Shown one piece after another: positions 16,773 to 25,382 of a stretch of DNA of 64,000 nucleotides. The stretch comes from Paracoccus limosus (GTDB taxonomy: Bacteria; Pseudomonadota; Alphaproteobacteria; Rhodobacterales; Rhodobacteraceae). Positions within the stretch are counted from its first letter, which is position 1; every line of letters starts with the position of its first letter. The DNA lies in assembly GCF_009711185.1 (NCBI RefSeq), contig NZ_WMIF01000013.1:37853-101852 (forward strand), in the 5' to 3' direction. Under the pieces are notes generated by a model. The model had not been told where the DNA came from, made no database searches, and saw nothing but the letters and a program-made list of their open reading frames with translations. The position numbers were made by a program, and so were the translations under genes.

Positions 16773-18308
16773 ATGACCCTGCCCGCCCTTTCCCCCGATC
16801 AGGCCGAAGCCTGGGATGCCATTGCCTCGGCCCTGGAAACGGCCGGGATCGACCTCGTGTCCGAAGAGACCTCGCCGCCCGTCGAGGGCAAGGGCCGGGT
16901 GATGGCGGTGATCGGCAAGGCCGGCTCGGGCAAGACGCTGCTGCTGGCCGAACTGACCAAGGCGCTGAAGGCGGCGGGGGTCGATCTGGTCTCGGGCGAT
17001 TACGAGGGCAAGAAGCGCAAGGACCGGCGCACGGTTGCGATCCTTGCGCCCACGAACAAGGCGGCCTTTGTGCTGCGCATGCGCGGCGTGCCGGCGACCA
17101 CCATTCACCGCATCCTTTACACCCCGGTCTATGACCCCGATTACGAACGCATCGCCGACTGGCTGACCGGCGCCGGCGACCGGCCTGTGGTCGAGGGCGT
17201 GATCGAGGGGCTGACGGATGCCGCGCTGGACCGGGCCAAGGCGTTTTACGATCAGCATGCCTCGATCCCCGGGGCGCTGGCAGCGGCGGGGCTGCGCGGC
17301 TCGGATTTCATTCGCGGCTGGAAGCGGCGCGAGGATGGGCTGGACGTGGGGCTGGTCGACGAGGCCTCGATGCTGGACGAGCGCCAGTTCGAGGACCTGC
17401 GCGAGATCTTTCCCGTCCTGATCCTGTTCGGCGATCCGGCGCAGCTGGCCCCGGTCGGGCAATCGGGCGAGATGGTCTTTGACCGGCTGGCCGCGCCGCA
17501 AAAGCTGATCCTGAACCGCATCCACCGCCAGTCCGGCGACAGTCCGATTCTTGATCTGGCCCATGCGCTGGCCGATCCGGCGCTGGATTTCCCGGCCTTC
17601 GAGCGCATGGTGCAGGATGCCGCCCGCCGCGACGAGCGCGTGCTGTGGGCCGAGCGCGTTGAGTCCGATCTGATGGCGCAAAGCCCGGTGCTGGTCTGGC
17701 GCAACATCACCCGCATCAAGCTGATCCAGGCCTTTCGCACCGCATATGGCGCGCCGGGCGACGCGCTGCTGCCGGGCGAGCCCTTGATCTGCGACGGGCT
17801 GGAACTGCCGCTGAAGCATCGCAAGAAGCGCATCGACCTTGAGGCGCGCGGGCTGATCAAGGGGGCGCAGGTGATCTATCTGGGTCCGGGGCGTAAGCCC
17901 GGCTTTTCGCGGCTGCATGTGGTGGGCGCCGAAGAGCCGCGCCTGTCCGCCGCCAGCATCGTCAAGATCGAGATGCCCGATGTCGAGGAACCCTTCATCC
18001 CCTATGCCGCGCGCATGGGCGCGACCTTTTTGCATGGCGCGGCGGTGACGATCCACAAGGCGCAGGGCAGCCAATGGCCCGATGTGCAGGTCTTTGGCCC
18101 CGACATCAGCGCCGCCGCATGGTCCAATCGCAACGAAGCGGGCGTGCCCCTGTGGAAACGCCTGACCTATGTGGCGATCACCCGCGCGCAGGAGCGTCTG
18201 CATTGGGTGGTGCGGGCGAGGCTTGCGCGACCGGCGCAGCCTTTGGGCATCGACCATCTGGAGAACCCGGCCGCCGCGCTGGAGCTGACGGCAGAGGCCG
18301 AGGACTAA
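16773..18308 (+). CDS. RecD-like superfamily 1B DNA helicase (stand-alone)
   Basis: A 511-residue ATPase. Walker A is GKAGSGKT (48-55), motif Ia is APTNKAA, Walker B is VDEASM, motif III is FGDPAQLAPVG, motif IV is RIHRQ, and the UvrD/RecD C-terminal motifs are TIHKAQGSQWPDV and TYVAITRAQERLHW. These order it with RecD/TraI-type 5'-3' helicases. No recB, recC, addA or addB lies nearby, so it acts alone or with a distant partner. Neighbours (an AsnC regulator and an EcsC protein) give no functional hint. A role in replication or repair is inferred from the family. Confidence 0.85.
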   Translation: MTLPALSPDQAEAWDAIASALETAGIDLVSEETSPPVEGKGRVMAVIGKAGSGKTLLLAELTKALKAAGVDLVSGDYEGKKRKDRRTVAILAPTNKAAFVLRMRGVPATTIHRILYTPVYDPDYERIADWLTGAGDRPVVEGVIEGLTDAALDRAKAFYDQHASIPGALAAAGLRGSDFIRGWKRREDGLDVGLVDEASMLDERQFEDLREIFPVLILFGDPAQLAPVGQSGEMVFDRLAAPQKLILNRIHRQSGDSPILDLAHALADPALDFPAFERMVQDAARRDERVLWAERVESDLMAQSPVLVWRNITRIKLIQAFRTAYGAPGDALLPGEPLICDGLELPLKHRKKRIDLEARGLIKGAQVIYLGPGRKPGFSRLHVVGAEEPRLSAASIVKIEMPDVEEPFIPYAARMGATFLHGAAVTIHKAQGSQWPDVQVFGPDISAAAWSNRNEAGVPLWKRLTYVAITRAQERLHWVVRARLARPAQPLGIDHLENPAAALELTAEAED

Positions 18309-18313
18309 GGCCC

Positions 18314-19135
18314 TCAGCCGCGCCGCATCAGCTTGCGCGCGGTGATATTGGGGCTGATCTGTTCCATGCGCAGCACCAGCGCCTCGACCAGCGCTTCGCG
18401 CGGGATGCCGGTTTCATGCGACAGCCGCATCAGGCCGAACTGGACGCGGGCGATTTCCTGATAATAGCCGGTAAAGCTGTAGTTGATCGTGGCACCGGCC
18501 ACCGCGCCCAGCAAGGGCACCGCCTGCGCCGCCACCTTTTGCGCCAGCGAGGCCGAAAGCCGCGGCGCCACCTTGGCGATCAGCGTCTGCACCGTCTGCC
18601 CGGTGATGGTCATGCGCGCCGCGATCAGCCCCAGATCGGCGCCGTCATCGCCCGAAAACGGCCCAGCCGAGGCAAAGACATGCAGCGCTTCGGTCCGGGC
18701 GGCGTCGCTGTCGGGATCGAAGCCATGTTCGGCGGCGATGTCCATGATCGCGCGCAGCAAAAGCGTCACCGTCACCGGCAGCTCGATCACCGAACCGGCC
18801 AGACCGGCCATGCCCCCGGCAGCGCCCGAAGCGGTCGAAAGCGCGCGGTTGAACCAGTCGCCGCGGTTCGACAGCAGCCCGCGCGAGCGTGACGCAGCGT
18901 CAAAAGCCCGGTTCAGCGCCGCCAGAGTGATGCGGTCCATGCGCGCACGCACGGGCTTTGGCAGATGCTCGATCAGCCCCTCGGCGCGACCACCAACGGC
19001 GTTCATCAGTTCCATCGCAAGACCGCCCGCCTTGAGGTATCGCCGCGCCAGCCGGTCGATTTCCGCATGAACCGTAGGGTCTGTGATCGGCGGCAGCACC
19101 GCCTGGCGGGTGGGGATCGGGCTGTGTTCGGTCAT
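18314..19135 (-). CDS. EcsC family protein
   Basis: A 273-residue protein matching the EcsC family: a helical N-terminal region (about 35-110) and a glycine/alanine-rich central segment with AGSVIELPVTVTLLLRAIMDIA and FAEHGFD-like text (here AAEHGFDPDSDAAR, then EALHVFASAGPF). The C-terminal half has GAVAGATINYSFTGYYQEIARV, broken here as GAVAGATINYSF and YYQEIARVQFGL. ATG 19135 follows a long open but non-family extension. The family is named after a B. subtilis protein linked to protein export, and its biochemical role is unknown. The gene is convergent with the helicase. Confidence 0.82.
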   Translation of the reverse strand: MTEHSPIPTRQAVLPPITDPTVHAEIDRLARRYLKAGGLAMELMNAVGGRAEGLIEHLPKPVRARMDRITLAALNRAFDAASRSRGLLSNRGDWFNRALSTASGAAGGMAGLAGSVIELPVTVTLLLRAIMDIAAEHGFDPDSDAARTEALHVFASAGPFSGDDGADLGLIAARMTITGQTVQTLIAKVAPRLSASLAQKVAAQAVPLLGAVAGATINYSFTGYYQEIARVQFGLMRLSHETGIPREALVEALVLRMEQISPNITARKLMRRG

Positions 19136-19347
19136 GCTGGCGACTGGCGTCCTTGGCGGTTCTGGGGCGGTGCCCGGGCGGTTCTGGCCCGCGACGGCGG
19201 CCGGGGATCCGGTTCCGCGCAAGCCCGTGACCAAACCCAGATAGGAACTCCGGGGTTCCCTGTCACCGGCTGGCGTGACAATCCTTTGGGCGCGGCCGGC
19301 CCAGGGACTCGCGCATGGTCCGGCCTCTGACAAAAGGACAAAGAACG

Positions 19348-19833
19348 ATGAATGGTAACCGGGTCAAACTTTCGATGATCGGCGCGCTGATGGCACTGAT
19401 GGCCGCGATTCCGGCCATGGCCGAGGACAGCCCGCCCGAACTGCCCACCCTGGAACAGCTGGACAAGGACACGTCCATGACCGCCGCCTTTGACGCCATG
19501 ACCGTCAATCGCACCATGCCCGAATGGCTGAAGAACGGCGGCGTGACCACGCCCACTCAGCAGGTCGGCTTCGACGGCAAGAGCTGGCTGGCCATGAGCT
19601 CGTGCAAGCCGCATGACTGCGCCTCCCAGCGCATCGCCGTGATCTATGAGCCCAAGAGCAATGTCATGTATGGCCTGCTGTCGGAAACCAGCAATGACGG
19701 CGCCGAGGAAAAGCTGAGCTGGCTGAACATGGGTGGCGGTGCCGAAACCATCGACGGGCGCACCATCCTTTATGCGGCGCTGACCGGCAGCCTGCAAAAC
19801 CACCCCAAAGGCTTTGACTACAACGAAAACTGA
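19348..19833 (+). CDS. ivy: Ivy-type inhibitor of vertebrate (C-type) lysozyme
   Basis: A 161-residue precursor with a signal peptide (about 1-25, ending IPAMA). The mature protein carries CKPHDC at residues 86-91. This disulfide-closed loop is the signature of Ivy inhibitors, and its histidine enters the lysozyme active site. It is followed by a strand-rich segment (RIAVIYEPKSNVMYGLLSE). The product is expected in the periplasm, guarding peptidoglycan. CAAAAGGACAAAGAACG precedes ATG 19348. With the two LprI-type genes at 8.9-9.8 kb, it is the third candidate lysozyme inhibitor in the window. Confidence 0.85.
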   Translation: MNGNRVKLSMIGALMALMAAIPAMAEDSPPELPTLEQLDKDTSMTAAFDAMTVNRTMPEWLKNGGVTTPTQQVGFDGKSWLAMSSCKPHDCASQRIAVIYEPKSNVMYGLLSETSNDGAEEKLSWLNMGGGAETIDGRTILYAALTGSLQNHPKGFDYNEN

Positions 19834-19848
19834 AACCCGACCGCTGGT

Positions 19849-19868
19849 GCAGGGCGGGACCGCCCTGC
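19849..19868. terminator. Hairpin between convergent ivy and GNAT genes
   Basis: GCAGGGCG-GGAC-CGCCCTGC is a perfect 8-bp stem with a 4-nt loop. It lies 16 bp after the ivy stop and 2 bp from the GNAT stop. It could end transcription from both sides. No T-run follows, so efficiency is uncertain. Confidence 0.55.
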
Positions 19869-19870
19869 GC

Positions 19871-20407
19871 CTAGCCCCGGCTGCCGATGCTGCGCCACGC
19901 CGTGCCCGAGGCCTCGTTGTCGCTGGTGTCGCGCGTCACCGCGCCCTCGACCCCCTGCCATGCGCCCGGCTCCAGTTCCAGCCCCAGCACGCGCTCGGGG
20001 TTGGTGGGCGGCGGCATCTGCACATGTTCCAGCTTGCGAAAACCGAAGCGGCGGTAATAGGGCTCGTCGCCGACCAGCATCACCCGCACCCAACCCTGTG
20101 ATTCGGCGCGCCACAGCCCCTCGCGAATGAGCAGCCCGCCCAGACCCTCGCCCTGCGCGGTCGGGTGGACCGCGACCGGGCCCAGCAGCAGCACCGGCTC
20201 GTCCGCGACATGCACCGGCCAGAAGCGGATGGCACCCACCACCACCTCGCCGCTGTCGCGCAGCACAAGGCACAGGCCGGGCACCGGCGGCACGCCTTCA
20301 CGCAGGCGATATGAGCTGAGCGCGGTGCGACCCGGCGCGAAGCAGAGGTCCAGAAGGGCCTCGACCTCGGGCGTATCGACCGCCCTTTCCGGGCGAAGTG
20401 CATACAT
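19871..20407 (-). CDS. GNAT family N-acetyltransferase
   Basis: A 178-residue acetyl-CoA-dependent acetyltransferase. The core covers about 5-150. LLLGPVAVHPTAQGEGLGG carries the acetyl-CoA pyrophosphate-binding loop (QGEGLGG), and GDEPYYRRFGFRKLE is a strand-helix motif common in YhbS-type GNATs. ATG 20407 gives a normal length; upstream sequence in frame is not family-like. The substrate is unknown. It is convergent with the lysozyme inhibitor gene. Confidence 0.85.
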   Translation of the reverse strand: MYALRPERAVDTPEVEALLDLCFAPGRTALSSYRLREGVPPVPGLCLVLRDSGEVVVGAIRFWPVHVADEPVLLLGPVAVHPTAQGEGLGGLLIREGLWRAESQGWVRVMLVGDEPYYRRFGFRKLEHVQMPPPTNPERVLGLELEPGAWQGVEGAVTRDTSDNEASGTAWRSIGSRG

Positions 20408-20607
20408 CGGGCCATCCCTAGAAGCAGCGGGCGCGGCCCCCCTATCACGCATGACGCGCCACGAAAACCGCCCAGCCGCCCCGGCGGGAAAATTCCTGCG
20501 CTGGGGTCCCTGCGGCGGGGCGCGGCCCGGCCAGGGTGCTTGACGCCGGCATGGGCTGCGGGCAGACCTGTGATCTGCGACCCAGCCAGCAGGAAGGCCC
20601 GGAAACC

Positions 20608-21204
20608 ATGTTCTATCGCCCCGAGGCCGGCCATGGCCTGCCGCACAATCCGCTGAACGCAATCGCCGCCCCCCGGCCCATCGGCTGGATCTCGACGCGC
20701 GGCACGCAGGGCGACAACCTGTCGCCCTATTCCTTCTTCAACCTGACCGCCTATGTGCCGCCGCAGGTGATGTTTTCCTCGACCGGGGCCAAGCCGGACC
20801 GGCCGGGCACCAAGGATAGCGTGGCCCAGATCGCCGAAAGCCGGGTGTTCTGCGTCAATATCGCCGATGGCAGCATGGCGCAGGCGCTGAACGCCAGCTC
20901 GGCCGCCCTGCCCGCCGGCACCAGCGAATTCGAGGCCTGCGGCATCGCCGCCGCCGAATGCGACACCATCGACTGCCCCCGCGTCGCGGGCGCGGCTGCT
21001 GCGCTGGAATGCCGGATGACGCGCATCATCCGGCTGGCGGGTGATGCCAATATCATGGTGCTGGGCGTCGTCACCGGCATCCACCTGCGCGATGATTGCG
21101 TGCAGAACGGACGCTTCCGCCCGCCAGCCGGGTGGCTGTCGCGGCTGGGCTACAAGGACTTCACCATCACCACCGACACTTTCGAAATGGAACGCCCCCG
21201 ATGA
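20608..21204 (+). CDS. Flavin reductase family protein (FMN-binding split barrel)
   Basis: A 198-residue protein of the flavin reductase/FMN-binding split-barrel family. The N-terminal segment [17 protein letters not shown], the [18 protein letters not shown] stretch that contacts FMN, and [18 protein letters not shown] fit the family. AGGAAGGCC upstream supports ATG 20608. It overlaps apt by 4 bp and is cotranscribed with it. Members supply reduced flavin to monooxygenases or act as oxidoreductases themselves. No partner monooxygenase is visible. Confidence 0.85.
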   Translation: MFYRPEAGHGLPHNPLNAIAAPRPIGWISTRGTQGDNLSPYSFFNLTAYVPPQVMFSSTGAKPDRPGTKDSVAQIAESRVFCVNIADGSMAQALNASSAALPAGTSEFEACGIAAAECDTIDCPRVAGAAAALECRMTRIIRLAGDANIMVLGVVTGIHLRDDCVQNGRFRPPAGWLSRLGYKDFTITTDTFEMERPR

Positions 21205-21770
21205 GCGACCTCCGCCCGCGCGAGCCGCGCCATCGCGACACGCGCGTCCTGCGCGACTATATCCGCACCATCCCGGATTTTCCGAAACCGGGCATCCTGT
21301 TTCGCGACGTGACGACGCTGTTTGCCGATGCGCGCGGCTTTCGCATGGCGGTGGACCAGTTGCTGACCCCCTATGCCGGCGAGCCGATCGACAAGGTCGT
21401 AGGTCTTGAAGCGCGCGGCTTCATTCTTGGCGGCGCGGTGGCGCATCAGCTTTCGGTCGGCTTCGTGCCGATCCGGAAAAAGGGCAAGCTGCCCGGCGCC
21501 GTGGTCAGCCAGGCCTATGCGCTGGAATATGGCGAGGCGGTGGTCGAGATCCATGACGACGCGCTCAAACCCGGCGAGCGGGTGCTGATCGTCGATGACC
21601 TGCTAGCCACCGGCGGCACGGCAGCGGCGGGGATCGAGCTTTGCGAAAGGCTGGGGGCCGAGGTGATCGGCTGCGCCTTCGTCATCGACCTGCCGGAACT
21701 CGGCGGCCGGGCCCTGCTTGAGGAACTGGGCTATGACGTCCATGCCCTGACGGTGTTTTCCGACCGCTAG
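21201..21770 (+). CDS. apt: Adenine phosphoribosyltransferase
   Basis: A 189-residue purine salvage enzyme making AMP from adenine and [19 protein letters not shown] is diagnostic for [17 protein letters not shown] binds the base, and [17 protein letters not shown] is the PRPP-binding signature. The start overlaps the flavin reductase stop (ATGA). The N-terminus is about 15 residues longer than that of the E. coli enzyme, with a charged stretch ([11 protein letters not shown]). Confidence 0.95.
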   Translation: MSDLRPREPRHRDTRVLRDYIRTIPDFPKPGILFRDVTTLFADARGFRMAVDQLLTPYAGEPIDKVVGLEARGFILGGAVAHQLSVGFVPIRKKGKLPGAVVSQAYALEYGEAVVEIHDDALKPGERVLIVDDLLATGGTAAAGIELCERLGAEVIGCAFVIDLPELGGRALLEELGYDVHALTVFSDR

Positions 21771-21813
21771 CGCCGCCCTTGCGGCAGCCGGACCGGATCG
21801 CTAGGTGAGGCGC

Positions 21814-22767
21814 ATGGAACAGAAAGCCCCCCTGACCCTTTACCTTGCCGCGCCGCGCGGCTTTTGCGCCGGCGTTGACCGCGCCGTCAAGATCGTCGAG
21901 ATGGCGCTGCAGAAATGGGGCGCCCCGGTCTATGTCCGCCATGAGATCGTGCACAACAAATTCGTGGTCGAAGGACTGCGCGACAAGGGCGCGGTCTTTG
22001 TCGAGGAACTGGACGAATGCCCCGATGACCGCCCGGTGATCTTTTCGGCGCATGGCGTGCCGAAATCCGTCCCGGCCGAGGCGCGCCGGCGCGAGATGAT
22101 CTTTGTCGATGCCACCTGCCCCCTGGTCAGCAAGGTCCATGTCGAGGCCGAGCGTCACCATGCCGCCGGCCTGCAGATGGTGATGATCGGCCACGCCGGC
22201 CACCCCGAAGTGCTGGGCACCATGGGCCAATTGCCCGAGGGCGAGGTGCTGCTGGTCGAAACCGTCGAGGATGTGACCGGGATTGCCCCCCGCGACCCTG
22301 CCCGGCTGGCCTTCATCACCCAGACCACGCTGTCGGTGGACGATACCGCCGCCATCGTCGCGGCCCTGCAGGCCCGCTTCCCCGCCATCGTCGGCCCGGC
22401 CAAGGAAGACATCTGCTACGCCACCACCAACCGTCAGGCCGCGGTCAAGGCCATCGCAGGCCGCATTGACGCGCTTCTGGTGATCGGCGCCCCCAACAGC
22501 TCGAACTCGCGCCGGCTGGTCGAGGTCGGTCGCGCTGCTGGCTGCGACTATTCGCAACTGGTGATGCGCGCCGACCAGATCGACTGGCGCGCGATGCAGG
22601 GCATCCGCTCGGTCGGCGTCACCGCCGGCGCCTCAGCGCCCGAGGTGCTGGTCAACGAGGTGATCGACGCCTTTCGCGCCCGCTACGACGTGACCGTCGA
22701 ACTGGTGGAAACCGCGCGCGAGAATGTCGAATTCAAGGTGCCCCGGGTTCTGCGCGAGCCCGGCTGA
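21814..22767 (+). CDS. ispH: 4-hydroxy-3-methylbut-2-enyl diphosphate reductase
   Basis: A 317-residue iron-sulfur enzyme that catalyses the last step of the MEP isoprenoid pathway, producing IPP and DMAPP. Three cluster ligands are in place: Cys18 ([10 protein letters not shown]), Cys102 ([11 protein letters not shown]) and Cys201 ([11 protein letters not shown]). [10 protein letters not shown] and TAGASAPE bind substrate. ATG 21814 was preferred over an in-frame GTG at 21805 because AGGTGAGG just upstream is a good ribosome site for it. Confidence 0.95.
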   Translation: MEQKAPLTLYLAAPRGFCAGVDRAVKIVEMALQKWGAPVYVRHEIVHNKFVVEGLRDKGAVFVEELDECPDDRPVIFSAHGVPKSVPAEARRREMIFVDATCPLVSKVHVEAERHHAAGLQMVMIGHAGHPEVLGTMGQLPEGEVLLVETVEDVTGIAPRDPARLAFITQTTLSVDDTAAIVAALQARFPAIVGPAKEDICYATTNRQAAVKAIAGRIDALLVIGAPNSSNSRRLVEVGRAAGCDYSQLVMRADQIDWRAMQGIRSVGVTAGASAPEVLVNEVIDAFRARYDVTVELVETARENVEFKVPRVLREPG

Positions 22768-22792
22768 GCGCCGCCCTTCGTCGCCGCCGCGA

Positions 22793-22859
22793 ATGGGTAT
22801 TTGTGAAATGATGAAATCGGCCCGCCCGGCTGGTATTTCATCATTTTCCAAATACCCAT
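22793..22859. repeat. Long imperfect inverted repeat, dispersed-element type
   Basis: Two 25-nt arms (22793-22817 and 22835-22859) pair at 23 of 25 positions across a 17-nt GC-rich loop. Each arm has the form ATGGGTATTTG..AAATGATGAAAT. A single related arm, ATGGGTATTTGGAAAATGG, occurs at 38231. It follows ispH and could serve as a 3' stem-loop. Confidence 0.75.
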
Positions 22860-23011
22860 CGCGACACCTGCCAGAGGCGCGGCCTGCGGACTGATGGCGA
22901 TGCTGCTGACACCCGCTGCCTTGCCTTCTGGCAGGGCGTCGCGATCCTGCCTATAGTGCCGCGACATGCTGCGGGAAAATCCCGCAGAAGCAAGATCAAG
23001 GTGACAAGTCG

Positions 23012-23617
23012 ATGCGGCTTTATTCGATGCCCTCGTCGGGCAACAGCTACAAGGTGCGGCTGCTTCTGGCGCTGCTTGGACGCAGCTGCGAGACGCTGGA
23101 CGTGGAATATCAGAGTGAGGCGCTGGACCGGGCCAAGGCCGAAGGGCTGCTGCCCTTTGGCAAGGCGCCGGTGCTGGAGCTGGATGATGGCCGCCTGCTG
23201 CCCGAATCAAATGCGATCCTGTGCTGGCTGGGCGAAGGCACCGCTTTCCTGCCCGAAGATGCCTTTGCGCGGGCCGAGATGCTGGCCTGGATGTTCTGGG
23301 AGCAGAACCAGCATGAAGGCGTCATCGCCGTGCGGGCCGCTTTGCTGACCTATCCGCATCGCCGCGCGCAGGCGACGCCCGAGCGCCTGGCCGAGTTGCT
23401 GGAGCGTGGCCATGAGTTGCTGGCGGTCATGGAGCGGCATTTGCAGGACCGGGATTGGCTGGCCGGCGATGCCGTGAGTCTGGCCGATATCTGTCTTTAT
23501 GCCTATACGCACAGCGCCGGATCGCGCGGCGGCTTTGATCTGGGGCGTTTCCCGGCACTGAACCGCTGGCTTGCGCGCATTGCCGCACTGCCAGGCTACA
23601 AGGGGCTTGAGGCGTGA
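23012..23617 (+). CDS. Glutathione S-transferase family protein
   Basis: A 201-residue soluble GST: thioredoxin-like N-terminal domain (about 1-78; [19 protein letters not shown] and [15 protein letters not shown]) and helical C-terminal domain (about 85-200; [19 protein letters not shown] is the folding motif). It overlaps rnhA by 4 bp (GTGA), so the two are cotranscribed. The substrate is unknown, and it shows no close likeness to the GST in the leucine operon beyond the fold. Confidence 0.87.
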   Translation: MRLYSMPSSGNSYKVRLLLALLGRSCETLDVEYQSEALDRAKAEGLLPFGKAPVLELDDGRLLPESNAILCWLGEGTAFLPEDAFARAEMLAWMFWEQNQHEGVIAVRAALLTYPHRRAQATPERLAELLERGHELLAVMERHLQDRDWLAGDAVSLADICLYAYTHSAGSRGGFDLGRFPALNRWLARIAALPGYKGLEA

Positions 23618-24081
23618 CCCGGCTTCTTGCGTGGACCGATGGCGCCTGCAGCGGCAATCCCGGCCCCGGCGGCTGGGGGGTGCTGATGCGCGCCATGAGT
23701 GGTGACGCCGTGCTGAAAGAGCGCGAGCTGTCGGGGGGCGAGCCCGATACCACCAACAACCGCATGGAGCTGATGGCCGCGATCTCGGCGCTGGAGGCGC
23801 TGACCCGGTCTACCGAGATCACCGTGACCACCGACAGTGCCTATGTGAAGAACGGCGTCACGCAATGGATCCACGGCTGGAAGCGCAACGGCTGGCGGAC
23901 CGCCGATCGCAAGCCGGTCAAGAATGCCGAACTGTGGCAGCGGCTGGATGCGGCGCAGGCGCGCCATCAGGTGCGCTGGGAATGGATCAAGGGCCATGCC
24001 GGCCATCCCGAGAACGAGCGCGCAGATGAGCTGGCGCGGGCCGGCATGGCGCCCTTCAAGCCTGTCAAGGCGCAGGGATAG
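23614..24081 (+). CDS. rnhA: Ribonuclease HI
   Basis: A 155-residue RNase H1 degrading RNA in RNA-DNA hybrids. The catalytic DEDD set is Asp9 ([15 protein letters not shown]), Glu52 (NNRMELMA), Asp74 ([10 protein letters not shown]) and Asp138 (NERADELA). [11 protein letters not shown] carries the flexible-loop histidine. It uses a GTG start that overlaps the GST stop. The length equals that of the E. coli enzyme. Confidence 0.95.
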   Translation: MTRLLAWTDGACSGNPGPGGWGVLMRAMSGDAVLKERELSGGEPDTTNNRMELMAAISALEALTRSTEITVTTDSAYVKNGVTQWIHGWKRNGWRTADRKPVKNAELWQRLDAAQARHQVRWEWIKGHAGHPENERADELARAGMAPFKPVKAQG

Positions 24082-24084
24082 CCC

Positions 24085-24747
24085 ATGCCCCCCGATCTGT
24101 TGCGTCAGGAGATGTTGCACCCGCAGCTGCTGATCCCGCTGCTGGACTATGCCTCGGTGCTGGTTTTTGCGCTGACCGGGGCGCTGGTCGCCAGCCGGGC
24201 GCAGCTGGATCTGGTCGGCTTCATCTTTTTCGCGACGCTGACCGGGATCGGCGGCGGCACCCTGCGCGATCTGGTGCTGAACCGCAGCGCCGTGTTCTGG
24301 GTGGCGCGGCCCGAACTATTGTTGCTGATCTCGGCGGCGGCGGTGCTGGTGTTCTTTACCGCACATCTGCTGGAGAGCCGCTATCGGCTGCTGTTATGGC
24401 TGGATGCGCTGGCGCTGGCCGTCGCGGTGCCGGCCGGGGTGGGCGTCGCGTTGCAGGCGCATGTCAGCCCGGTCGTCGTGGTGGCGATGGGGGTGATCAC
24501 CGGCACATTCGGCGGGTTGATGCGTGATGTCGTCGGCAATGAGCTGCCGCTGGTGCTGAAACAGGGCGAGCTTTACATCACTGCGGCCTTTGGCGGCTCG
24601 GTCACCGTGGTCAGCCTGATCGAGATCGACTGCCCGCGTCCGCTGGCGCTGATCATGGGCGCGGGGGTGGTATTCCTGCTGCGCGCGGGCAGCATGGCTT
24701 TGGGCTGGCGGTTGCCAGTCTATAAGGCGCGGCCGCCGCGCAACTAG
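24085..24747 (+). CDS. TRIC/UPF0126-type cation channel family membrane protein
   Basis: A 220-residue inner-membrane protein with about seven hydrophobic segments. It is built as two three-helix repeats, each with a glycine-rich kink motif: GIGGGTLRDLVL (about 55-66) and GTFGGLMRDVV (about 146-156). These are hallmarks of the prokaryotic TRIC channels (YicG/UPF0126), which conduct K+ or other small ions. It starts 3 bp after rnhA. Its stop shares a CTAG with the stop of the convergent hemoglobin gene. Confidence 0.87.
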   Translation: MPPDLLRQEMLHPQLLIPLLDYASVLVFALTGALVASRAQLDLVGFIFFATLTGIGGGTLRDLVLNRSAVFWVARPELLLLISAAAVLVFFTAHLLESRYRLLLWLDALALAVAVPAGVGVALQAHVSPVVVVAMGVITGTFGGLMRDVVGNELPLVLKQGELYITAAFGGSVTVVSLIEIDCPRPLALIMGAGVVFLLRAGSMALGWRLPVYKARPPRN

Positions 24748-25142
24748 CGCAGCACCGGGGGCATCGCCCCCGGGGTCGTATTCTCGACCCCCATGCGCAG
24801 GCCAGCGCCGATGCGATGCGCCAAGGCCGACCAGCCGCGGGCGCTGTCCTCGGGCAGGCAGCGGCGCAGGGTCTCGTCAAAAAGCATCAGCCATTCGAGA
24901 AAATGCTCGGCCCGGACGTTGCCGGCGCGAAGATGGGCGCGCATCGGGCTGCCGTCATAACTGCGTTCGTAAAGGATGGCGTTGCGCCAGAAGGCGGCGA
25001 TCTTGGCCTCATGCTCGGGCCAGTCGTGGACATGGGCGGCAAAGACCGGGCCCAGCACCTCGTGCCGGCGCACGGCGGTGTAGAAGGTGGCGACGACCCG
25101 GTCGATTTCGGGCGGGGTGATGGCAAAGCGCGGCGGAACCAT
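24744..25142 (-). CDS. Group III truncated hemoglobin
   Basis: A 132-residue 2-on-2 globin. The ITPPEIDRVVATFYTAVRRHEVLGPVF start (shown in part: IDRVVATFYTAVRRHEVLGP), HVHDWPEHEAKIAAFW, and HFLEWLMLFDETL match the group III family, and His in the RAEHFLEW stretch is the likely proximal haem ligand. The function is probably oxygen, NO or redox chemistry in low oxygen. No FNR box was noticed directly upstream. It is convergent with the channel gene. Confidence 0.87.
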   Translation of the reverse strand: MVPPRFAITPPEIDRVVATFYTAVRRHEVLGPVFAAHVHDWPEHEAKIAAFWRNAILYERSYDGSPMRAHLRAGNVRAEHFLEWLMLFDETLRRCLPEDSARGWSALAHRIGAGLRMGVENTTPGAMPPVLR

Positions 25143-25382
25143 GGCGCCGATATGGGCCGCAGGGCGCCAAAGGGCAAGACGGCAGGATGACGCGGTTGCG
25201 ACGGTGCGCGAGGCGGCGTCAGGTGCTTGCGGGAGCGGGCCGGCTTTCCTATAACCGCCCGCATGTTCAGCACCCGCGCAGGCAGTTCAGGCCGGACCAT
25301 TCGAATTAGTCGCCCGGCGGCATAGGGGTTCCTTGCCGTCGGGTCACGCATGCCTGCCCTGCCACCGAAGGATTCCCGCCAG

